From NCBI GenBank assembly GCA_026393675.1, contig JAPKZQ010000001.1, positions 1 to 32,743 of the forward strand: a stretch of 32,743 nt of DNA, read 5' to 3'. Positions 8,259 to 16,231 of the stretch are shown piece after piece (the stretch's first letter is position 1; every line of letters starts with the position of its first letter). The DNA comes from Acidobacteriota bacterium (GTDB lineage Bacteria; Acidobacteriota; Vicinamibacteria; Vicinamibacterales; JAKQTR01). The translations under genes and the position numbers were made by a program. The notes under the pieces were generated by a model. That model was given only the letters and a program-made list of their open reading frames with translations, had not been told where the DNA came from and searched no databases.

Positions 8259-9291
8259 AGCGCACGCGCACGCGCTCCAGGCCTGCCTTGCCCATCTGCG
8301 TCCGGAGCGGCGCGTCGTTGAGCAATCGCAGGATGGCCTCGGCCATCGCGGCGGGTTTCTGGACGGGCACCAGCAGCCCCGTGATCCCGTGTTCGACGAC
8401 TTCAGGAATGCCGCCGGAGTCGGTCGCCACCACGGCCTTCGCCGAGGCCATCGCGTCCAGGATCGACGTGCCAAGCCCCTCGGTAATCGAGCTCATGACG
8501 AACACGTCCAGGCTCTTGAGCAGCGCGAGCACGTTGGGCTGAAAGCCGACGAGCCGGACGTTGTGATCGAGCCCGAGGGCCTTGATTTGCCGTTGCAGCT
8601 GCGGCCGCAGTTCGCCCTCGCCGAAGATGAGTACCTGGACGTCTGGCAGCGCGTGGGCGATGGCTGGAACCGCCTCGATCAGATATCGCTGACCCTTGTG
8701 CGCGACAAGCGCCGCGACGTTGCCGACGACAGGCGCGTGCGGCGGCAGCCAGAGTTCCGTGTGGACGTCTGCGGGAGGGATCGCAGCAATCCGATCGACG
8801 TCGACGCCCTCGTACACGGTGACCGCCCGGTCGTCCGGGATGCCATCATCGACGACCATTGCCCGGATCGCGTTCGACGAGCATACGACGCTCGCGGCCA
8901 GCTTGTACTTCCAGCGGGAGAAGGAGTTCCGCTTGAGATGGAAATCGACGCGGCGGGCGACGACTAACGCCGGCCGTTTGTCGCGGCCGAGCATCGACAG
9001 GGCCATCGCCGCCATCGACACGGCATGCGGATCGTGCGCGTGAACAACCACAGGTCTCAATTCGCGCAGCACGCGTGAGAGCTTCAGCGCCGCGGCAAAG
9101 TCCACCTCATGCAGCGGCGCCAGGCGGATCAGATCGTGTCCCTCCTGGGCACGGCGGGCCAATTCTCCCTTCGGGTGGGCCACGAGCACGGCGCGGTGGC
9201 CGCGCGCGCGCAGGCCCATGACGGTCTGAAGGACCTGGCTCTGTCCCCCGCGCCAGGAGACTGCGGTGTCAATGTGAAGGGAGAAGAGCAT
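8158..9291 (-). CDS. Glycosyltransferase family 4 (GT-B)
   Basis: 377 residues with two Rossmann lobes. The N-lobe opens with SWRGGQSQVLQTVMGL, the acceptor side. The C-lobe has VGNVAALVAHKGQRYLIEA and the nucleotide-sugar site ITEGLGTSILDAMASAKAVVATDSGGIPEVV, where the second acidic residue of the usual E-x7-E is Asp. Probably transfers a hexose in lipopolysaccharide-core or exopolysaccharide assembly on the cytoplasmic face. It starts 23 nt inside the upstream GT2 gene, so the two are co-translated. The donor and acceptor cannot be told from sequence. Confidence 0.88.
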   Translation of the reverse strand: MLFSLHIDTAVSWRGGQSQVLQTVMGLRARGHRAVLVAHPKGELARRAQEGHDLIRLAPLHEVDFAAALKLSRVLRELRPVVVHAHDPHAVSMAAMALSMLGRDKRPALVVARRVDFHLKRNSFSRWKYKLAASVVCSSNAIRAMVVDDGIPDDRAVTVYEGVDVDRIAAIPPADVHTELWLPPHAPVVGNVAALVAHKGQRYLIEAVPAIAHALPDVQVLIFGEGELRPQLQRQIKALGLDHNVRLVGFQPNVLALLKSLDVFVMSSITEGLGTSILDAMASAKAVVATDSGGIPEVVEHGITGLLVPVQKPAAMAEAILRLLNDAPLRTQMGKAGLERVRVRFSVDRMVDETLAVYERVVGMRPSAGNGNLPLAD

Positions 9292-10039
9292 CTTGCTTCT
9301 TCGTGATCTCCCACAGCTTCACGAATTTCAGGAACACGTAATACGAGTTCAGCATCGACACGATCAACCCTGCCATGCCGTCGAGGACACCGCCGCGGGC
9401 CAGGTAGTTGCGCAGAAACGCCGCGGGCGGGTGGAACGCGACCTGGAACGCGCCGGAGCGCCGCCCATCCTCGAACATCTGGCGCGCCGCCAGACTCGAG
9501 TACCGATCGATGGTAGCCAGATGGTGCGAAACGTCCCGGTACGGGTAGTGCTGCAGATCGGCGCCGAGACGGGCGACCGCGCCCTGGGCGCTCACCGATT
9601 CGTGGACGTACCGGCCGGTCCATCGCGCGCGCCGCCGGTCGTACAGCCGGAGTTGATGGTCCGGGTACCAATCGGTCGAGCGAATCCAACGCCCGAGGTA
9701 ATGGCTCACGCGAGGTACGCGGTAGCCGACGCAGGGAGGGTCGCTTCGCAGCAGCGCCTTGATTTCGTGACTGAGCTCCGGCGTCACGCGTTCGTCCGCG
9801 TCGAGCGAGAAAATCCAGTCGTGCGTGGCGATTGAGGCGGCGTAGTTCTTCTGCGCGATGTAGCCCGGCCAGTCGCGGATGACGACGCGATCGGTGAATC
9901 GCCGGGCAATCTCGACGGTGTCGTCCGTACTCTGCGCGTCGACGACAACGATCTCGTCTGCCCAGGAGACCGATTCAAGGGCCGCAGCGATGTTGGCCGA
10001 CTCGTTGAGCGTGATGACAATGGCGGTCAAGCCGGGCAC
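9269..10039 (-). CDS. Glycosyltransferase family 2, WaaE/KdtX-like
   Basis: 256 residues with the GT-A signature: an opening VITLNESANIAAALESVSWADEIVVVD, nucleotide-sugar metal motif DADER (SLDADERVTPEL), and YRVPRVSHYLGRWI plus HESV downstream. This pattern is typical of the LPS inner-core glucosyltransferase-like family. The hydrophobic C-terminus (GLIVSMLNSYYVFLKFVKL) may touch the membrane. The start is a GTG at 10039 with no visible Shine-Dalgarno. Paired with the overlapping GT4, which suggests consecutive steps on the same glycan. Confidence 0.86.
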   Translation of the reverse strand: MPGLTAIVITLNESANIAAALESVSWADEIVVVDAQSTDDTVEIARRFTDRVVIRDWPGYIAQKNYAASIATHDWIFSLDADERVTPELSHEIKALLRSDPPCVGYRVPRVSHYLGRWIRSTDWYPDHQLRLYDRRRARWTGRYVHESVSAQGAVARLGADLQHYPYRDVSHHLATIDRYSSLAARQMFEDGRRSGAFQVAFHPPAAFLRNYLARGGVLDGMAGLIVSMLNSYYVFLKFVKLWEITKKQDALLPSH

Positions 10040-10075
10040 GAAGGGGAGTGTACTGCAATACTGGCCGGAAGAAGC

Positions 10076-10119
10076 AGGCGAGAGGCGGTAGGGTGCAACG
10101 CCTCACGCCTCACGCCTTG
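10076..10119. repeat. Inverted heptamer array, locus 1
   Basis: Two in-phase AGGCGNN units (10076-10089) face three CGCCTNN units (10099-10119) across a short spacer, so the whole can fold as a stem. It fills the gap between the tolC-family stop and the GT2 start and may act as terminator for the former. The same heptamer recurs at 12552 and 24900. Confidence 0.65.
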
Positions 10120-10122
10120 TGT

Positions 10123-11739
10123 CTACTGCCCGCCAACCAAGATGGACGAACCGCCCGCCGTGGGCGCTTCCTGAACCGTTTCAAGATCCACGAGCGACTT
10201 GTTGTAGTCGAGCAGCGCCGCGAGCGCCGAATACCGGGCATCCGCCAGGTCGCGCTGCGCCTGGAAGACCAGGAACGTGGTCGACATACCGGCGGCGTAC
10301 TTCTTCTGCTCGGCCTCAAGTCGCCGTTGCATCAGCCGCTCGGTCGCCTGGGTTGACGCGACGCGTTTCTGGTTGGTTTCAACCTGCCTGGCCACGTCGC
10401 GCACCGAGCTGACCACCTGCAGTTCCAGGTTCTGCATCTGGATCCGCGACTGCGACAACTGCAGTTTCGTCCGGGCAAGAGTCGCTTCGGCGATGCTCGT
10501 GCCGATCGGATAGGACACGTTGATCGTGAACGACCAGCTACGGAAGTCGTTGCTGAGCAACCGGCTCAGCACCGTCCCGAACCCCTCGTCGATCTGCCCG
10601 ATCACCGGCGGTGGGAACCCACCAGAGCCGTAGGCCAGCTTCGTGCCACCCGATCCGGTCAGGCCGTAGGCCACCTGGGCGTTGACGTCGGGCAGGATCT
10701 GGTTGCGCTGGAACTTGATGGTCGCTTCGGTGAGCTCGAGGTTCTTCCGCGCTGAGCGCAGGTCCGTGCGCTTCTCGAGCGCCGTCGTGACGGCGGCCTC
10801 CACGTCGACGACCTTCGGTGCGAACGTCGGCTGGTCCGTCAAATCGAATTTCACCGCCCAGAAGGTCGCAGACTTCGGATCGAGGATCAGCGTCCGCAGG
10901 GCGTCCTCGAACCGACGGACGGTCGATTCGGCGACAATGGCCGCCTCATCGCGCCGCGCCACCTCGGCCTCGGATTCGACGACGTTGATGGGCGCCATCG
11001 TGCCGATTTCGACGCGCGACCGGTCGTTGCGCAGCGATTCCTTGGCCAGGTCGAGCGACTGATCGGCCACCTTCTGGGCCGCCACCGCCGCCTTCAGATT
11101 CCAGTACGCGTACTTCACGTTGCGGATCGTCGCGAGCACGGTCTGGCGCAGCGACACGTCCGAGATGTCCCGGTTCATCTTCGTGACAATGAGCTGCTGC
11201 CGGGCATTGTCGATCTCGCGATTCCGGACGAGCGGCTGCGTGAAGTTGAAGTTGAGATTCGACCCGAGGGAGGGGTTTGGGCTGTCGTAGACGCTGTTCG
11301 ACTTGCCCCGCGACGTGTCCCACAACACCGTGTAGTTGGCGCCCCACGGCAGCAGTTGATTGGCGCCGATATTGGCCGTCAACGAATCACGGGTCAGTTG
11401 GTCGCTCGCGCCCGCGAAGAAACTGGTGATTGGGTTTATCGTCCGGCCATCCCGCACCGTGGCCGTCAGGTTGGGTGTCCATGCAGTTCGGGCCTGGGCG
11501 ATCGACAGGTCCTGCAATTCGGGATTGATCCGCTCAACCCGCACGTCCAGGTTGTTCTCGAGTGCCAGCTTGACCGCCTCTTCGAGGGACAGCGGTTGGG
11601 CCGGCCCTGCCGGCTGCGCCGGCGCGGCGGGTGTTGCAGGGGTGGCGGCGGGCGTCTGCGCGAGGGCGGACACCGACAGGCCAATGATCGACACCGCAAT
11701 AAGGCATATCCGCGCGGCACGAGAAAGCTGTTGAAGCAT
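10123..11739 (-). CDS. TolC-family outer-membrane efflux protein
   Basis: 538 residues. A signal peptide (about 1-28, ending SALAQ) is followed by an Ala/Pro-rich linker and two repeats of the outer-membrane efflux domain, the first beginning with LSLEEAVKLALENNLDVRVERINPE and the second with RTDLRSARKNLELTEATIKFQRNQILPDVN. Long helical stretches with Gln/Arg/Ala heptads form the periplasmic barrel. It would serve as exit duct for RND, ABC or type I systems; none is encoded here. The ATG at 11739 follows GGAG and yields the signal peptide; the frame extends 10 codons to a GTG at 11769, which would spoil it. Confidence 0.9.
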   Translation of the reverse strand: MLQQLSRAARICLIAVSIIGLSVSALAQTPAATPATPAAPAQPAGPAQPLSLEEAVKLALENNLDVRVERINPELQDLSIAQARTAWTPNLTATVRDGRTINPITSFFAGASDQLTRDSLTANIGANQLLPWGANYTVLWDTSRGKSNSVYDSPNPSLGSNLNFNFTQPLVRNREIDNARQQLIVTKMNRDISDVSLRQTVLATIRNVKYAYWNLKAAVAAQKVADQSLDLAKESLRNDRSRVEIGTMAPINVVESEAEVARRDEAAIVAESTVRRFEDALRTLILDPKSATFWAVKFDLTDQPTFAPKVVDVEAAVTTALEKRTDLRSARKNLELTEATIKFQRNQILPDVNAQVAYGLTGSGGTKLAYGSGGFPPPVIGQIDEGFGTVLSRLLSNDFRSWSFTINVSYPIGTSIAEATLARTKLQLSQSRIQMQNLELQVVSSVRDVARQVETNQKRVASTQATERLMQRRLEAEQKKYAAGMSTTFLVFQAQRDLADARYSALAALLDYNKSLVDLETVQEAPTAGGSSILVGGQ

Positions 11740-11890
11740 TGCGATCGACTCCAGGGCTTGTACTGTCACTTCCGGAACGGGACCAGTGGACCTGCTGGCG
11801 TGAACGCATGCGACCGCGCCAGTCAGAGACGACTATCCTTTGGATATAGACGGATCAGGGTAGACCACGGTTCAGCAAATCCGCTCCGGG

Positions 11891-11896
11891 TATACT
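11891..11896 (+). promoter_or_regulatory. -10 box TATACT of pyrE
   Basis: GGGTATACT lies 80 bp ahead of the pyrE ATG, with no good -35. The transcript from here shows no PyrR-type hairpin, so this copy is probably not under PyrR control. Confidence 0.4.
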
Positions 11897-11975
11897 AGCC
11901 CGGACCATTCGCGAAGGCCAGGAACCCCGCCCGCCCGTTCGGTTGGGCATGCCCCATCCGCAGGAGCGTCAGGAG

Positions 11976-12551
11976 ATGAAGCAGGACGATGTGCTGAGCC
12001 AGTTTCGGCGCCTGGGCGCGCTGCTCGAAGGCCACTTCAAGTTGTCGTCGGGCCTCCACAGCCCGGCGTACCTTCAGTGCGCGCTGGTGCTGCAACATCC
12101 GGCCGAAGCCGAGAAATTGGGCCGGGCACTGGCGGCGGTGATGCCCAGTGTGGAAGCCACCGTGGTGTTGTCGCCTGCACTTGGGGGCCTGATTATCGGC
12201 CACGAGGTGGCGCGGGCGTTGGGGGTGCGGGCCATTTTCGCCGAGCGCGTCGATGGCGCGCTGACGCTGCGGCGGGGGTTCGACCTGACGCCGGCAGACC
12301 GTGTGGTTGTCGTCGAAGACGTGGTGACCACGGGTGGCTCGACCCGTGAGACCATGGAAGTGGCCCGGGCTGCCGGGGCCACCGTTGTGGCCGCGGCTGC
12401 CGTCATCAATCGCAGTGGACACGCGTCACCTGTTGACGTGCCGTTTGCGGCGCTGGCCGCGATCACGCCGCCGACCTGCAAGCCCGACGCCTGCCCGCTG
12501 TGCGCGCAGGGGATGCCGGTGACCAAACCCGGGTCGAGACCGGGGAAGTAG
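11976..12551 (+). CDS. pyrE: Orotate phosphoribosyltransferase (canonical)
   Basis: Makes OMP from orotate and PRPP. 191 residues. LLEGHFKLSSGLHSPAYLQCALVLQHP, SPALGGLIIGHEVARALG, FAERVDGALTLRRGF and the PRPP loop VVVVEDVVTTGGST (E114-D115, T118-T119) are all as expected for the Thermus-type PyrE, including the terminal CPLCAQG. The ATG at 11976 is chosen because AGGAG precedes it at 11962-11966 and homology starts here; ATG 11949 and TTG 11943 are in frame upstream. It stands apart from the pyr operon, 4.7 kb downstream of its divergent paralogue, and is followed by truA. Confidence 0.92.
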   Translation: MKQDDVLSQFRRLGALLEGHFKLSSGLHSPAYLQCALVLQHPAEAEKLGRALAAVMPSVEATVVLSPALGGLIIGHEVARALGVRAIFAERVDGALTLRRGFDLTPADRVVVVEDVVTTGGSTRETMEVARAAGATVVAAAAVINRSGHASPVDVPFAALAAITPPTCKPDACPLCAQGMPVTKPGSRPGK

Positions 12552-12586
12552 CGCCTCGCGCCTACCGCCTAACGCCTGACGCCTGT
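12552..12586. repeat. Tandem heptamer array, locus 2
   Basis: Five exact in-phase CGCCTNN heptamers (NN = CG, AC, AA, GA, GT) start on the base after the pyrE stop and fill almost the whole gap to truA. Confidence 0.75.
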
Positions 12587-12591
12587 TGAAG

Positions 12592-13419
12592 ATGTCCCGC
12601 ACGCTCAAGCTCGTCCTCGCCTATGACGGCTCCGCCTATGTCGGCTGGCAGCGGCAGACGAGCGGCCAGTCCATCCAGGGGCTGATCGAAGACGCACTCA
12701 GCCGGATTGATGGCGCACCAGTGGTCGTGGCCGGCGCCGGCCGCACGGATGCCGGTGTCCATGCTCTGGGCCAGGTCGCCAGTGCCCGGGTCGCGACCAC
12801 GCTCGATCAACCGACGTTGAAGCGAGCGCTCAACGCCATCCTCCCGCCAGATGTCAGGGTCGTCAGCGTCGAGGATGCGGCTGACCAGTTCCACGCCCGG
12901 TATAGCGCGTCCGTCAAGACGTACGAATACTGGATCTGGCAGGGTGACGTCCTCCCGCCGTTCCTGAGGGCGTCGTGCTGGCAGATTCCGCGCCAACTGG
13001 ATGTCGCCGCGATGGATGTTGCAGCTCGGCTGCTCGAGGGACGCCATGATTTTGGGGCGTTCCAGTCCGCGGGAGGCCATGTCAAGACAAGCGTGCGGAC
13101 CATCTGGTCGGCGCGGGTCGGAGTCGGGACCGTGCGATCTGCGCGTGTCGCGTCACCCTTTGAATCCGCCCCCGAAGACGACAATGGCCATCCGGTCGTC
13201 GTGCGCATCGAGGCTGACGGCTTCCTTCGCCACATGGTCCGGGCGGTTGTCGGGACGCTGGTTGAAGTCGGAGACCACCGTCGCGATGCCGACACGATCG
13301 CGGCGCTTCTCGACCGCGCGGACCGCGGCGAGGCAGGCCCCACCGCTCCGCCGCACGGGCTGGTGCTCGTTCGGGTGCGCTATGGGCCGGCGGTGGCGCC
13401 TGATGCAGGAAGTCGGTAA
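12592..13419 (+). CDS. truA: tRNA pseudouridine(38-40) synthase TruA
   Basis: Converts U38-U40 of the tRNA anticodon stem-loop to pseudouridine. 275 residues. The catalytic Asp D53 lies in GAGRTDAGVHALGQVA. KLVLAYDGSAYVGWQRQ at the N-terminus and FLRHMVRAVVGTLVEVG late in the protein are family signatures. A stretch around residues 170-200 (SARVASPFESAPEDDNGHP) looks like a loop expansion. The ATG at 12592 is preferred over a TTG two codons upstream. No strong Shine-Dalgarno is visible; the upstream gap is taken up by heptamer repeats. Confidence 0.94.
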   Translation: MSRTLKLVLAYDGSAYVGWQRQTSGQSIQGLIEDALSRIDGAPVVVAGAGRTDAGVHALGQVASARVATTLDQPTLKRALNAILPPDVRVVSVEDAADQFHARYSASVKTYEYWIWQGDVLPPFLRASCWQIPRQLDVAAMDVAARLLEGRHDFGAFQSAGGHVKTSVRTIWSARVGVGTVRSARVASPFESAPEDDNGHPVVVRIEADGFLRHMVRAVVGTLVEVGDHRRDADTIAALLDRADRGEAGPTAPPHGLVLVRVRYGPAVAPDAGSR

Positions 13420-13450
13420 GATTAGCTCTTGCGTAAATCAGGTTGTCCGC

Positions 13451-14242
13451 ATGTCGCGTGAAGAACTCCTGGCCTGGGTGGCTGCAGGCTCGTCAGACGA
13501 GGCGCTGGCGCGGTCCATCAACTTCGACCGGCTCCCGGCCCACATCGCGATCATCATGGATGGCAACGGGCGGTGGGCGGCGCAGCGTCACCTGCCGCGG
13601 GTGAAGGGCCATCACGCCGGCATCGAGGCCGTGCGTGACACGGTAGAAACCTGCGCGCGGCTCGGTATCCAGGTGCTGACGCTCTACGCGTTTTCGGTCG
13701 AGAACTGGAAACGCCCTCTCCTTGAAGTCACGACCCTGATGGCGTTGCTCAAGCGCTACCTGCGCCTCGAACTGAAAACGCTCATTCGCAACAACATCCG
13801 GTTCCGCGTGATCGGCCGGTTCGAAGGCCTGCCCGCCGACGTGCAGAAGGAGCTGGTCAAGGCGGTCGAATCCACCTCGTCATCGACCGGCATGTTTTTC
13901 AACATTGCGCTGAACTACGGCGGCCGCGCCGAAATCGTGGATGCGGCCCGCCGCATCGTGGAATTGGGCGTCCGGAGCGAGGATCTCGACGAGCGTCGCT
14001 TCAGCGAGTTCCTCTACACGGCTGGCCAGCCGGACCCTGATCTTCTGATCCGCACGAGCGGTGAGATGCGAGTCAGCAATTTTCTGCTGTGGCAGATTGC
14101 CTACGCCGAAATCTACGTCACCGACGTGCTCTGGCCGGATTTCCGGCGCCGCCACCTGCTCGAAGCCGTCGCCGACTTCCAGAAACGCGACCGGCGTTAC
14201 GGCGGCATCAAGCAACCGGCTCCAACCCGCGTGGCCCAGTGA
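13451..14242 (+). CDS. uppS: Isoprenyl transferase (undecaprenyl diphosphate synthase)
   Basis: Elongates farnesyl diphosphate with isopentenyl diphosphate to the C55 carrier for peptidoglycan and O-antigen. 263 residues of the cis-prenyltransferase fold. The catalytic Asp D37 lies in IAIIMDGNGRWA, followed by KGHHAGIEAVRDTVETC, LTLYAFSVENWKRP and the C-terminal RTSGEMRVSNFLLWQIAYAEIYVTDVLWPDF. About 28 residues precede the core. The frame runs much further upstream inside truA; ATG 13451 is the first sensible start beyond that gene. It begins the uppS-cdsA-dxr-rseP block, a conserved bacterial order. Confidence 0.94.
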   Translation: MSREELLAWVAAGSSDEALARSINFDRLPAHIAIIMDGNGRWAAQRHLPRVKGHHAGIEAVRDTVETCARLGIQVLTLYAFSVENWKRPLLEVTTLMALLKRYLRLELKTLIRNNIRFRVIGRFEGLPADVQKELVKAVESTSSSTGMFFNIALNYGGRAEIVDAARRIVELGVRSEDLDERRFSEFLYTAGQPDPDLLIRTSGEMRVSNFLLWQIAYAEIYVTDVLWPDFRRRHLLEAVADFQKRDRRYGGIKQPAPTRVAQ

Positions 14243-15027
14243 CTCGCATCCTCAGCGCCCTCGTCCTGATTCCCCTTGTCGTTTCTGGGATCTGGTTTGC
14301 GCCGCAGTGGGTCGTGGTGTTGCTGGTCGAGGCCGTGCTCGTGGCGGCGTTCATCGAGTACGCCGATCTGTATGAGAAGGCGGGCGTGCCCATGCCGCGC
14401 GTGCCGGCCTGCGCCGCCGCTGTCGTGACCTGCGCGGCCATCGCCTGGCCGGGACAGATGTCAGCGGATCTCGTGCTGATCGCCATCCTGATTGCGGTTT
14501 CGGCGGCCGTGCTCGGCGCGTATCAACCGGCCTCGCACGTGCCGGCCTCCGCCGCGGCGGCGCTGTTCTCGGCAGTCTATCTGGGCGTGCCGCTCGGCTG
14601 TCTGGCCGCCCTCCGCGGCGTGTTCGGCCGCGAGGCCCTCCTGCTGGTGTTGATCGTGGTGTGGATCTCAGACAGCGCGCAGTACTACGCCGGGCGGCTG
14701 TTCGGCCGGCACAAGCTTTCCCCGACCGTCAGTCCCAAGAAAACGGTCGAAGGCGCCATCGGCGGATTTGTCGCCGGCGTGGCCGTCATGATCGCACTCG
14801 GCAGGATCTGGCTTCCCGCGCTCTCGATCTGGTGGCTGGCCGGCACGGGAGCTGTGCTGGTCGCGCTCGGGATTGCGGGCGACCTGTTCGAGTCGCTGCT
14901 GAAGCGCAGCGCACAGGTGAAAGACAGTTCTGGTCTCATCCCGGGACACGGCGGCGTGCTGGACCGCATCGACGCGCTGCTCTTTGTCGGACCAGGGTTC
15001 TACCTGTTCCTGAGACTGCTGACGTGA
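14239..15027 (+). CDS. cdsA: Phosphatidate cytidylyltransferase
   Basis: Makes CDP-diacylglycerol from phosphatidate and CTP in the inner membrane. 262 residues, multi-spanning. The C-terminal signature is clear: SDSAQYYAGRLFGRHKLSP, SPKKTVEGAIGG, then GDLFESLLKRSAQVKDSSG and LIPGHGGVLDRIDALLF. The GTG at 14239 overlaps the uppS stop (GTGA) and starts a typical N-terminus (VTRILSALVLIPLVV). A longer reading of the frame inside uppS is rejected. Confidence 0.94.
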   Translation: MTRILSALVLIPLVVSGIWFAPQWVVVLLVEAVLVAAFIEYADLYEKAGVPMPRVPACAAAVVTCAAIAWPGQMSADLVLIAILIAVSAAVLGAYQPASHVPASAAAALFSAVYLGVPLGCLAALRGVFGREALLLVLIVVWISDSAQYYAGRLFGRHKLSPTVSPKKTVEGAIGGFVAGVAVMIALGRIWLPALSIWWLAGTGAVLVALGIAGDLFESLLKRSAQVKDSSGLIPGHGGVLDRIDALLFVGPGFYLFLRLLT

Positions 15028-16217
15028 GCCGCCTCCGATCGCACGCTCCGAAAATCCGCGTGGCCATCCTCGGATCGACCGGATCGATCGGCCGAAGTGC
15101 GCTGTCGGTGGTCGAGGCGCATCCGGACCGCCTCGAAATCGTCGGGCTGGCCGCGGGAAGCAACTCGACGCTGCTGGCCGCCCAGGTGGAACACCACCGG
15201 CCGCGTGTGCTGGCCATGGCCACCGCGCACGCACTCGATGCGGCCGCGCATCGCTTCGGGGCTGTGCGGCCGGCTCTCTGCGCTGCCGGCGCCGAGGGCC
15301 TGCTCGCCGTGGCGACCCATCCCGACGTCGACGTGCTGCTGTGCGCTTCGTCGGGCACCGCCGCGCTCGAAGCCGTGCTGGCCGCGATCGAGGCCCGCAA
15401 GACCATCGCGCTCGCCAACAAGGAAGTGCTCGTGATGGCCGGCGGGATCGTCACGGCTGCGGCCAGGCGTCGAGCGGTCGCCATCCTGCCGGTCGACAGC
15501 GAGCACAACGCCATTCATCAGTGCCTCCACGGGCGCGATCACGCGGAGATCAAGCGGCTGATTCTCACGGCGTCTGGCGGCCCGTTCCGCGAACATTCGG
15601 CTGCCGAGCTCAAGACAGTCAGTCCCGAAGACGCCTTGCGCCACCCGACATGGCGCATGGGGCGCAAGATCACCATTGATTCCGCGACGCTGATGAACAA
15701 GGGCCTCGAGGTGATCGAGGCGCACTGGCTGTTTGGGGCGGGTCCCGATCAGATCGATGTCATCGTACACCCGCAGTCGGTCGTGCATTCCATGGTGGAA
15801 CTGTGCGACGGCTCGATCATCGCGCAGTTGGGCGTCACCGACATGCGCCTGCCGATCCAGTACGCGTTTTCGTACCCCGCGCGTTGGAGCGGCCCGTTGC
15901 CATCGCTCGACCTGGTGAAATGCGCGCCACTCGACTTCCAACTGCCCGATCACAAGCGTTTTCCCTGCCTCGGCCTGGCATACCGCGCTCTCCGGGCCGG
16001 GGGGAGCCTGCCTGTCGTGCTCAATGCGGCCAACGAGGTGGCGGTCGCCGCATTCCTGGCCGGCCGCCTCGGTTTCCTGTCGATCGCCGAGGCGATCGAG
16101 CGGGCCATGGACGCCCATGCCACCCGGGCCGTGTCCACCCTGGTCGAGGTGCGCGAAGCCGACACCTGGGCTCGCGAGTTCACCCAGGAGCTGGTCCGGG
16201 GTTACAATCAAGGTTGA
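15024..16217 (+). CDS. dxr: 1-deoxy-D-xylulose 5-phosphate reductoisomerase
   Basis: Second step of the non-mevalonate isoprenoid pathway, feeding UppS two genes upstream. 397 residues. The NADPH site GSTGSIG (17-23), ALANKEVLVMAGG, the metal/substrate segment LPVDSEHNAI, TASGGPFR, TLMNKGLEVIEAHWLF and HPQSVVHSMVE are intact. The GTG at 15024 overlaps the cdsA stop as GTGA. A 121-codon upstream extension of the frame lies entirely within cdsA and is a shadow. Confidence 0.96.
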   Translation: MSRLRSHAPKIRVAILGSTGSIGRSALSVVEAHPDRLEIVGLAAGSNSTLLAAQVEHHRPRVLAMATAHALDAAAHRFGAVRPALCAAGAEGLLAVATHPDVDVLLCASSGTAALEAVLAAIEARKTIALANKEVLVMAGGIVTAAARRRAVAILPVDSEHNAIHQCLHGRDHAEIKRLILTASGGPFREHSAAELKTVSPEDALRHPTWRMGRKITIDSATLMNKGLEVIEAHWLFGAGPDQIDVIVHPQSVVHSMVELCDGSIIAQLGVTDMRLPIQYAFSYPARWSGPLPSLDLVKCAPLDFQLPDHKRFPCLGLAYRALRAGGSLPVVLNAANEVAVAAFLAGRLGFLSIAEAIERAMDAHATRAVSTLVEVREADTWAREFTQELVRGYNQG

Positions 16218-16231
16218 GGCTCCCCTTGGTC

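Noticed and set aside
11897-11975. A second PyrR hairpin ahead of pyrE
   Set aside because: No UCC-GAGAGG loop or paired stems of the PyrR type are present.
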